Shown here piece by piece: positions 7,748 to 15,129 of a stretch of DNA of 21,519 nucleotides. This stretch comes from CAZOLI01 sp964580675 (GTDB lineage: Bacteria > Planctomycetota > MHYJ01 > CAYXQY01): NCBI GenBank assembly GCA_964580675.1, contig CAZOLI010000040.1, positions 1-21,519 of the forward strand. The letters are read 5' to 3'. How positions within the stretch are numbered: the first letter of the stretch is position 1; every line of letters starts with the position of its first letter. The translations under genes and the position numbers were made by a program. Below the pieces are notes generated by a model, which saw nothing but the letters and a program-made list of their open reading frames with translations, had not been told where the DNA came from and did not search any database.

Positions 7748-9151
7748 TCATTCCTCATCGGGATCAATCGCTTCCCGTTCTCGCCACCCGCCCCTGGTCC
7801 GCTTCCCGAACAAACCCAGGATCAGCCCGTGCAATCGCCACAGGGACTGCACCTGCCGGTACCCAAAATTTTCCACCACAGAGGCAATACACAGCCGAAA
7901 CAGGCTGCCCCGCTCCCGATACACCCCGAAAGATATTTCTTCAAGTAAAAAGGCCACAAGGGACAGCAAAAATCCAAACCCCACCGCAACCAGTAAAAAA
8001 GCAATCAAATACGGCACGGACACAAAACCAAAGATCAATCCCAGAATGACGTAGAGGTATCCCCCTACCTCAAACAGCGGTCCGAGGCATTCAAAAATAA
8101 GAAGAAATGGATAAGCCAGCCATCCGGCCGCGGTTCCCCACCCACGAATCGGCAATCCGACATTCAAAAGAAGACTTTCCGTAAGACCGCGTTGCCAGCG
8201 GGTTCGCTGCTGGCGGAGGGTTCCCAGGTCATCCGGCACCTCCGTCCAGCAAATCGGCTCGGGGACAAACGATATTCGATACCGCTCCCCCTGCTGCGAA
8301 AGTTTTCTGTGGAGACGACACACCACTTCCATGTCCTCCCCCACCGTGTCCCGTCGGAATCCCCCGATCTCGATCAGCACGTCTCGTTGAAACGTGGCGA
8401 ACGTTCCCGAAATGACAAGCAGTCCATTCAGCGGAGACCACCCCAACCGACCAAAAAGGAAGGCGCGCAGATATTCAATAACCTGAAGCAACGGAAGGAA
8501 GCTTTCGGGAAGGCGTGGGGTTCGCATTAAATGACCCTCTATATCCCCCCCGTTGGCCACCCGGACGGTTCCCCCGGAAGCCACGGTGAAGTCGTCCTCA
8601 AGAAACGGCTGTATTACATTTATCATTCCTTCCTTGTCCATAATGGAATCGGCATCCACGCTGCAAACAAGAGGGAAAACCGATAAATTGATACCCGCAT
8701 TCAGCGCATCCGATTTGCCTCCGTTCTCTTTGTCCACCACCCGAAGATTCGGTTTATTTTGAGCGTGATATATCGCGTGCACATCTTCGGTTTCGATCTG
8801 TTCCCGGTAGACGTCCCGGGATAGACGAAGATCGTACTCGTCCCGGAGAACCTCAAGCGTGTTGTCGTCCGATCCGTCGTTAACAACAACGATCTCAAAC
8901 TCGGGATAGGTAAGATCCAGCAGGGATTTTACGGTTTTTACAACGGAGCCTTCTTCGTTATGGGCCGGGACCAGAAGACTGACCGGCGGCATGAATTCCG
9001 AGCGGTATCCGGGAAGCGAACGCCGGCTGTGCCGTTCCATATGCGCACCAATCGTAAAAAGCGAGACCATGTTCAACAGCAGATATCCAATATTTATTCC
9101 CAGAAAAAACAGGAGAAACAACCAGTCCAGGCCCACCAGAAAATAATTCAT
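7748..9151 (-). CDS. Processive family-2 glycosyltransferase (membrane polysaccharide synthase)
   Basis: The 467-residue protein has two N-terminal hydrophobic stretches (about 1-35) and a GT-A domain. It carries VVNDGSDD (88-96), GGKSDALNAG (144-153), the DxD motif SVDADS (164-169), SGTFATF (248-254), GEDME (271-275) and QQRTRW (314-319). DxD, ED and QxxRW together mark processive inverting GT2 synthases such as PgaC/IcaA, hyaluronan and cellulose synthases. Several membrane helices follow (about 335-440). It should polymerise a nucleotide-sugar at the inner membrane and thread the chain outward; the sugar cannot be told from sequence. Its ATG overlaps the TGA of the upstream HEAT gene (ATGA at 9151-9148), so translation is probably coupled, and AGGG lies just before the start. 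The divergent YaiO-type gene is its likely outer-membrane partner. Confidence 0.9.
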   Translation of the reverse strand: MNYFLVGLDWLFLLFFLGINIGYLLLNMVSLFTIGAHMERHSRRSLPGYRSEFMPPVSLLVPAHNEEGSVVKTVKSLLDLTYPEFEIVVVNDGSDDNTLEVLRDEYDLRLSRDVYREQIETEDVHAIYHAQNKPNLRVVDKENGGKSDALNAGINLSVFPLVCSVDADSIMDKEGMINVIQPFLEDDFTVASGGTVRVANGGDIEGHLMRTPRLPESFLPLLQVIEYLRAFLFGRLGWSPLNGLLVISGTFATFQRDVLIEIGGFRRDTVGEDMEVVCRLHRKLSQQGERYRISFVPEPICWTEVPDDLGTLRQQRTRWQRGLTESLLLNVGLPIRGWGTAAGWLAYPFLLIFECLGPLFEVGGYLYVILGLIFGFVSVPYLIAFLLVAVGFGFLLSLVAFLLEEISFGVYRERGSLFRLCIASVVENFGYRQVQSLWRLHGLILGLFGKRTRGGWREREAIDPDEE

Positions 9152-10209
9152 GATCCCTGAACATCCCTCCGGTAAATGACCTGTCGAAGCATGTCCCGGG
9201 CAAACCGGTCCTCGTGGTTCTCAAGAATTCGTTTGACCTCTTCCTCTTCCACACCGTCCAGATCCATCATGGCAAGTGCGGAACGGTAACGAACCCAGTA
9301 ATCCGGATCGCCGAGCAGGTTGTGGAGGAGGTCAAAATCCTCCCGGTTGCCGATGGATCCGAGAACGCCCACGGCAAGGGATCGAAGAAAGGGAGCTTCG
9401 GCGTTCAAATAAGGATCCAGCACCGGGCGGTCCTCCCTTCGGGCCACGCGGGCAAGTTCCCGAAGGGCATCGGCGGCCTCCTCGTCCCCGGGCGAATTTC
9501 CCAGCGATTTTACGAGAAACGAACGAGCGGGTTCCGGTTCGGCGAGGTGCAGGAGGTTCATCATACGGGATCGGTTTTCTCCCTCTTCAGACCGAAGCCT
9601 GGATAGCAACGGTTCGGTGATCGGCTCCGGCGGAACCGGTTGCAGTGCAAATTCAACGCGGGGGATGGGCCAGTCCGGACGATTCAGCATGCCGTCCAGG
9701 ACAAACTCAACAGCATCCTCCGCTTCCATCTCGACCAACGAACGGGCGGCCAGCACCGAAGGAAAGGATCCCCCTCCTGAACATATGTCCTTCAAGGTAC
9801 CGCTTAGTTCATTTAGTCCCAGAAAACCTGCGGCGAGAATTGTTGGCTGATACCTTCGCCGGTGATATGAGTCTATATTTGTTTTAACGAAAGAGGAAAG
9901 GTTCAAATATTCCGCAATGGCCAGAAATTGCTTTCTTTTCGCTCGATCCGCTTCCTCAAAAGCTTCGTTCCACAGAGCCAGGAAATGGACCCGGTCGGCG
10001 TTCGAAAACGAGGAAGCTTGATCCTTCTCCGGCCATTCCTCAACCAGTAACTCCCACCTGTCTCCAACCCGGTTCCTTCGTACTTCTTCCCGTTTGGTCC
10101 GCCACCGAAGGTATATAATAACAGCCAAAAGAAGGATGGATATACCTCCCAGTCCCGATCCCGCCACCACAACAAATTGCAGGTACACATTCTCCAAAAA
10201 CAGCCTCAC
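9148..10209 (-). CDS. Membrane-anchored HEAT-repeat protein of the glycosyltransferase operon
   Basis: The 353-residue frame starts at GTG 10209. An alternative GTG at 10188 has GGAG close upstream (spacing only 3 nt). One transmembrane helix near residues 10-35 (FVVVAGSGLGGISILLLAVIIYL) is followed by a basic stop-transfer segment (RWRTKREEVRR), so the rest probably faces the cytoplasm. The remaining ~310 residues are HEAT/PBS-lyase-like helical repeats, for example FLRSLAVGVLGSIGNREDFDLLHNLLGDPDYWVRYRSALAMMDL. It has no enzymatic motifs. Because it overlaps the GT2 gene by 4 bp, it is probably a scaffold or regulator of polysaccharide synthesis; that role is inferred from context. The upstream 200 bp is shared with the divergent YaiO-type gene. 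Confidence 0.8.
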   Translation of the reverse strand: MRLFLENVYLQFVVVAGSGLGGISILLLAVIIYLRWRTKREEVRRNRVGDRWELLVEEWPEKDQASSFSNADRVHFLALWNEAFEEADRAKRKQFLAIAEYLNLSSFVKTNIDSYHRRRYQPTILAAGFLGLNELSGTLKDICSGGGSFPSVLAARSLVEMEAEDAVEFVLDGMLNRPDWPIPRVEFALQPVPPEPITEPLLSRLRSEEGENRSRMMNLLHLAEPEPARSFLVKSLGNSPGDEEAADALRELARVARREDRPVLDPYLNAEAPFLRSLAVGVLGSIGNREDFDLLHNLLGDPDYWVRYRSALAMMDLDGVEEEEVKRILENHEDRFARDMLRQVIYRRDVQGS

Positions 10210-10332
10210 CCGGTAAATATGCGTTCAGCCAAACCGAAGAAATCCAGAAAACACGGTCCAGAGAAAAAAGAAACATTCCCTACCGAAACTTCTATTGTAC
10301 AGCAACCAATTTCAGAACGACAGGCTTTTGCT

Positions 10333-10341
10333 TGTTATAAA
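10333..10341 (+). promoter_or_regulatory. Candidate extended -10 promoter for the TPR/YaiO-type gene
   Basis: TGTTATAAA (TG at 10333-10334, TATAAA at 10336-10341) looks like an extended -10 element, about 69 bp before the ATG, in the 200-bp divergent intergenic region. No good -35 hexamer is seen at 17 bp, which extended -10 promoters can tolerate. The start at 10410 has a strong ribosome site, GGAGG at 10400-10404, spaced 5 nt. Confidence 0.35.
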
Positions 10342-10409
10342 GAACATCGACCCGGATAATACGCGACCACAGAATTCGGAATTCCTCCTTCATTGTCCCG
10401 GAGGACGGG

Positions 10410-11750
10410 ATGGAGCTTCAACACTGGAAACACAAATTTTGGCCCGGCTTTTTTGTCGTTGCCGCGATGATTCTGTTTTCCGGCTGTCGGACCCGAAAGC
10501 CGATTCCCGAATCCGCCGCCGGATCCGGCGAACAGAACGAAACCGGGGACACTGGTGCCGGGTCAATTTCGCAATTTCGAACCAAACTGAACCAATCCCC
10601 GGAATCCCGGGACGCACTGCTTGGACTGGCAAGGGCGTACGCCCGGGCCGAACGTTATCAGGACGCTCTCCGAACCTACAACCAACTTCTGAAAAAACAC
10701 CCGGAGGACCTGGAAGGACGACTCGGAAGAGGCCGGCTCCTTGGCTGGATGGAGAAGTACGAACGGGCCGAACGGGACCTGAAATGGGCCACGAACAACC
10801 ACGGGAACGCCCCGGATCCCTGGAACGCGCTGGGAAACCTGTATCTCTGGTGGGGGAAACCAGAAAAAGCGGAAAAGGCGTTTGATCAATTGATACAACA
10901 GCGTCCGGATGATCCCGAAGCCTATATTGCACGGGGGAACGCCCGGGACCAGCAGGGAAAATATGAACTGGCGGACCGGGATTACCGGACGGCCGAAAAA
11001 AAAAGCGACAGCCCGCGAGAAGTGAAACGGCTTCGCCGAAATCGACAATGGAACCCGGACCGGTATCCGTGGGAAGCCCGACTGACAGGCAGCCAAACGT
11101 CCTTTCACGACCGGTTCGAGGACTGGCGGGTGCAAACCCTCCGAATCGGTCGATCATTTCCCGAAGGAGCCGGGGCTCTGGAGGTGGCTCGGCGGGATCG
11201 GTTCGGCGACGTGGACACCACGGTGGCCGGTGACGTTTACCGAACACTCTGGAAGAATGCCTACGGAAATTTGCGGGTGCAGTGGGGTCCGGATCCCGAC
11301 ACCATGCCCCGAACGGACGTCCTGCTGGAACTGTTCCAGGGGATCGGAAACGGCTGGGAAATCTCGCCCGGTTACCGAAACATGAACTTTCCCTCCGACA
11401 ACGTGGACATTTACAGCGTGGCCCTCGGGAAATACGTGGGGAACTGGTACCTCCGGCTAAAATCCCAGGTGGTAAAAGAAACAAAAGACGATGGAATCTC
11501 GGCCACGTTAACCGCCCGGTATAACCTGAACCGGAGCGACGTTCTTGAATTCATCGTCGGGGCGGGAGAAGAGACCGTCCCCCTGGCGGAAGGACGGGTG
11601 TTCGAAGATCAGCAAACCGAAACCTATGGATTCCGGATGCAAAAATTCATTACGCCCCGATGGGGACTGGAGGGAGCCCTCGAATACCGGGACGAAGACA
11701 CCGTGCCGATTCGACGAACGGCAAGCATCGGAATAATTCACCGGTGGTGA
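10410..11750 (+). CDS. TPR lipoprotein with YaiO-type outer-membrane beta-barrel
   Basis: The 446-residue protein begins with a lipoprotein signal (basic WKHK, hydrophobic core, lipobox FSGC). Residues ~55-195 form at least four tetratricopeptide repeats, for example ALLGLARAYARAERYQDALRTY and DPWNALGNLYLWWGKPEKAEKAF. From about 212 (YPWEARLTGSQTSF) to the terminal IGIIHRW the chain alternates strands with charged turns and ends in an aromatic residue, as in outer-membrane barrels. TPR followed by such a barrel matches the YaiO family, which accompanies polysaccharide synthases, much as PgaA does in PNAG export. It is transcribed divergently from the HEAT/GT2 operon and is plausibly the export or outer-membrane component. 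The Shine-Dalgarno (GGAGG) is strong. The gene converges with the kinase gene, 66 bp away. Confidence 0.85.
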   Translation: MELQHWKHKFWPGFFVVAAMILFSGCRTRKPIPESAAGSGEQNETGDTGAGSISQFRTKLNQSPESRDALLGLARAYARAERYQDALRTYNQLLKKHPEDLEGRLGRGRLLGWMEKYERAERDLKWATNNHGNAPDPWNALGNLYLWWGKPEKAEKAFDQLIQQRPDDPEAYIARGNARDQQGKYELADRDYRTAEKKSDSPREVKRLRRNRQWNPDRYPWEARLTGSQTSFHDRFEDWRVQTLRIGRSFPEGAGALEVARRDRFGDVDTTVAGDVYRTLWKNAYGNLRVQWGPDPDTMPRTDVLLELFQGIGNGWEISPGYRNMNFPSDNVDIYSVALGKYVGNWYLRLKSQVVKETKDDGISATLTARYNLNRSDVLEFIVGAGEETVPLAEGRVFEDQQTETYGFRMQKFITPRWGLEGALEYRDEDTVPIRRTASIGIIHRW

Positions 11751-11816
11751 CATCTGACGAAAAAAAATCCCCCCTCCTTCAACCGATACTGGCGGGAAAA
11801 GGAAAAGCCTTGTCAA

Positions 11817-14800
11817 TCATCCTTTATTTTCCAGTTCACCACCGTTTATAACCGGTGCAAACACCGGAATGGCCAGTCGCATGCCCAGGTACCGGGCCAC
11901 GTGGGAGGGATCGTTTCCACGCCGATACGGAATGGCGGCCACACCGGAGGAATCGTACCAGTTTCCGCCCCGGAGGGCCCGCCAGTTCCTGTAGGTTCCC
12001 CCCGGAGAATTCCAGCACCACGTGGACATGTTGCCCGCCAGATCCCGTATCCCGTACGGAGATTCATCTTCCGGAAATTCACCCGATTTTACCGGAAACA
12101 TTCCCTCTTCAAACGAATTGTTAATGTTCGCCCAGTTTGCATCGAAGAAGTTGCCGAACGGATACATTCGACCATCGGTTCCACGTCCCGATTTTTCGAA
12201 CTCCAGCTCATGAAGCAGTCGGTAATAGACCCCGTCTCTGTGCGATTTCCAGGCCGCGTACGCCATACAATCGTGCCACGAAATGCCCATAACCGGCCAG
12301 TCAGGGTCCCAGTCAAACACCTGGAGATCGTGTTCCGCTTCGGCCCGCCACTTCTTCTGCTCCTCCAGCTCGGGCATCCGAAACGATACCATTTCCGACG
12401 GAGAACCATCTTCTGGTTTCCTTCCTGATTCCCTGTTATCAGAAGACGCCTCAACCCAGAACGCCCTTGTTTCAGACCGGGGTTGCCGTCTGCGGGCTTC
12501 CTCCGGTCTTCTTTCGCCAAGATCATTCAAAAATTCGAGGTACTCCCCGCAGGTCACGTGCCGGCGGGCCACGAAAAGATCCCGGGTTTGAGACACCGTT
12601 TCGGAAAATCCTCCGTTATCGTCCCCGGACAAAAACGTTCCTCCCGGTACGTAACAGAAGCCGTCAGGAACCTCCTCCGAACCGTACAGATGAATCTGCA
12701 GATCCTGATTCGTATCCCGCTCCACGAAAAGTGGATATTTCACGCACTCAAATGACTCTTTGCTCGTCCGGCCCCGGTTCTCCTCCACCAGTTCCCGATC
12801 GTCCGCAGCTACCAGAGCGGGATTGTCGAACGATTCAAACGGATTTTCCTCTCCTATGACAAGCAGATAGCTCCCGGCCGGGAGTTCCGTCTCCCCAATT
12901 GGGGTACTCCCCACCTCTCTGTCGTGCACCAGTACATTTCTTCGATCCTCCTCGACATACCGGTACAGCTGAACCGGTTCTCCGGTAACCGATGTTCGGG
13001 GACAATCCTCAATGTGTCCCCACCGATCGTGCGGACGATCCGCTCCGTCCGCCGTTCCCTGGCCCTCCCCCTCCGATGAACCCATGTGTACGTTTAACTT
13101 CGCCCGGGGCACCAGTGTGTCTTCGGGCACCTCTTCCTTACCCGGTACCGCACGGCCGTCTTCCCACGGCACCAGCTCATCCTCCTCCGAAACAACCTCA
13201 AGAACCCCGGGCGAAAACGGCTTCAGACACTCACAGGTAAACGCGTGGGTTTCCAGCGAGAACACACCGGTTGGATCCAGGCGGTCTTTCCATTCTCCGG
13301 TTTCATCGTATTGCTCAATGATGTTTTTATAAAGCAACTTCTCCTGTTCCTCACCGGCCTCCTCGGCTTCCAGGTATCGTTGAAAGAACAATTCACACTT
13401 CCCCTCCCGGGCCTCGTCGGATTCCGGGTAATCCGTAAGGGCACCGGAGAACGCGGCATTGGCCCGGGTGAAAAGATTTACCCGTTCCTTCTTTTTTTGC
13501 TCAAGCCTGTTCTCCAATTCCCACTGTTTCTTCTTTACCCGCACGGGATCGTACGTATTTATTTCTTTCTTTGCGTTCTCCGCCTTTCGTTCAAGCTCCT
13601 GAATTGTGTTTGCCATTTTCCGATATTTTTTCAGGAGACGGCGTCCTTTTTTTACCTTGTCTTTTGCGGCATCCGCTCTTATTTGCTGTTCTCGAAGTTC
13701 CTCAAGATAGTTCGTCGTTTCCTCTCTGAGAACCTCAACGCTCTCGTATCGCTCGGCCGGATCCGCAGATAGGGCCGTCATGGCAACATCTTCAAGCCGT
13801 CGAGGAATGCTGGCATCCGTTTCCCGATCGGAGGGTCGCCTTATGTGTCCGGACCGGGCATTTTCAAGCATTTCCTCCAGGTTTTTCCCCTGTATGGGCG
13901 AACGGTGACAGAGCAGGGCATAAAGTATTCCCCCCAGTGCATATATATCCGACCGTTCATCCATCTTCTCCGGTTCCCCACGAGCCTGTTCCGGAGACAT
14001 GTATGTTGGGGTCCCGATGAGATCTCCCGACATCGAATCCAGATCCTCACGGGATCGCTCCGAAATAATCAACTCCCCACGCGCATGGTCCTCCTCCCCG
14101 GCAACCTTTGCCAGACCCCAATCCATCACAAGCACTTCGCCAAAGTCGCCCACCATAATGTTTTCCGGTTTCAGATCCCGGTGTAACACACCGCGGGAGT
14201 GAGCAAACGAAATCGCATCACATATTTTGTTAAATATTTCCAGCTTCCGTGGAATCGTCATGTTCTTCGCGCGGTCACCGCCGGGATGTTCTCGAAGTTC
14301 CTCCACCAACTCCCGGAGGGTCTCCCCACGCACCTTCTTCATCACGAAGAACAATCCTCGCTTTCGATCCGTGTTGATTTCGTAAACCGGTGGAATGTTC
14401 GGGTGGTCGAGCTGGCTCTGTACCTGCGCCTCCTCCAGAAATTTCAACACGTCCTTCTCTGATGGGGGTTCCCGTTCGCCTTTCCGCAGCAGTTTCACGG
14501 CCAGTTTTCTGTGGAGGTCGGGATCTTCCCCTTCAAATACGATACCCATTCCCCCGCGGCCCAGCTCATCGGTCAGATAATACACCCTCCGTTCCTCGCC
14601 CTGTAATTGTTCCCGGGAGGCCGACGTCTCCGGCTCGCCCCCGAGGTTAATGTCCGTTTTTATTTCTTCCGCCGCCTCCATCGGCATCGTTATGGACGTG
14701 CCGGATTCTTCTTTTTCCCGAATATCCCTCGTCCTGTTCTTCGTGGGAATGTCCCTTTCTTTCGCGGAGGGCTTTGACGGCGTTGATTCGGTGTCCGTAT

Positions 14801-14918
14801 TTTCCTCGACCGTCATGTCCGATTCACAATTCGGACAGGAGATGTTGGCCGTCTCCCGTGGACCGGGAAGCACGAGCTCCGCCTCACATTTCGAACAGAA
14901 TAACTGTACCTCTTCCAT
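11817..14918 (-). CDS. Ser/Thr protein kinase with zinc ribbon and FGE-sulfatase-like domain
   Basis: A 1033-residue multidomain protein. Residues 8-31 form a zinc ribbon (CSKC and CPNC). A Hanks-type kinase domain follows: GRGGMG (120-125), AVK with Lys142, HRDLKPEN (246-253), DWG (266-268, replacing DFG as common in planctomycete-type kinases) and SPE (308-310). A coiled coil spans ~400-480. A beta-rich linker precedes an FGE-sulfatase/SUMF1-type domain (~753-1020: YVPGGTFLSGDD, MGISWHDCMAYAAWKS, GIRDLAGNMSTW, LRGGNWYD, GMRLA). The catalytic cysteine pair of true formylglycine-generating enzymes is missing, so this domain is probably a binding module. There is no transmembrane helix, so it is likely cytoplasmic. 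The start has no Shine-Dalgarno. TTGACA (15046-15041) lies in the 211-bp upstream gap, but its -10 is poor. Its signal and targets are unknown. Confidence 0.85.
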   Translation of the reverse strand: MEEVQLFCSKCEAELVLPGPRETANISCPNCESDMTVEENTDTESTPSKPSAKERDIPTKNRTRDIREKEESGTSITMPMEAAEEIKTDINLGGEPETSASREQLQGEERRVYYLTDELGRGGMGIVFEGEDPDLHRKLAVKLLRKGEREPPSEKDVLKFLEEAQVQSQLDHPNIPPVYEINTDRKRGLFFVMKKVRGETLRELVEELREHPGGDRAKNMTIPRKLEIFNKICDAISFAHSRGVLHRDLKPENIMVGDFGEVLVMDWGLAKVAGEEDHARGELIISERSREDLDSMSGDLIGTPTYMSPEQARGEPEKMDERSDIYALGGILYALLCHRSPIQGKNLEEMLENARSGHIRRPSDRETDASIPRRLEDVAMTALSADPAERYESVEVLREETTNYLEELREQQIRADAAKDKVKKGRRLLKKYRKMANTIQELERKAENAKKEINTYDPVRVKKKQWELENRLEQKKKERVNLFTRANAAFSGALTDYPESDEAREGKCELFFQRYLEAEEAGEEQEKLLYKNIIEQYDETGEWKDRLDPTGVFSLETHAFTCECLKPFSPGVLEVVSEEDELVPWEDGRAVPGKEEVPEDTLVPRAKLNVHMGSSEGEGQGTADGADRPHDRWGHIEDCPRTSVTGEPVQLYRYVEEDRRNVLVHDREVGSTPIGETELPAGSYLLVIGEENPFESFDNPALVAADDRELVEENRGRTSKESFECVKYPLFVERDTNQDLQIHLYGSEEVPDGFCYVPGGTFLSGDDNGGFSETVSQTRDLFVARRHVTCGEYLEFLNDLGERRPEEARRRQPRSETRAFWVEASSDNRESGRKPEDGSPSEMVSFRMPELEEQKKWRAEAEHDLQVFDWDPDWPVMGISWHDCMAYAAWKSHRDGVYYRLLHELEFEKSGRGTDGRMYPFGNFFDANWANINNSFEEGMFPVKSGEFPEDESPYGIRDLAGNMSTWCWNSPGGTYRNWRALRGGNWYDSSGVAAIPYRRGNDPSHVARYLGMRLAIPVFAPVINGGELENKG

Positions 14919-15129
14919 AAACCGTCAACGATTCGAACAACACACACAGGTACTCAGGGTTCGGACACATCAAAAAATACATGAAAAGAAAACAGATGTG
15001 AACAATCAATTGAAAAGGCAATCCGTCAGTTCCGAATCCCTGTCAATCGACCTTCCCGTTCCGGAAACTCGTTACCGTCCGTTTGACGCGTCGAATTCAG
15101 AGATGGACCTGTGCGACACACCGGGTTGG

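Noticed and set aside
10390..11484. Long minus-strand frame (364 codons) opposite the YaiO-type gene
   Set aside because: It is Arg/Pro-rich low-quality protein lacking domains, antisense to a gene with signal peptide, TPRs and barrel; typical of GC-rich shadow frames.
13245..13772. 175-codon plus-strand hydrophobic frame opposite the kinase gene
   Set aside because: It is antisense to the Lys/Glu-rich coiled coil of the kinase; its Phe/Leu richness is the reverse complement of Lys/Glu codons.
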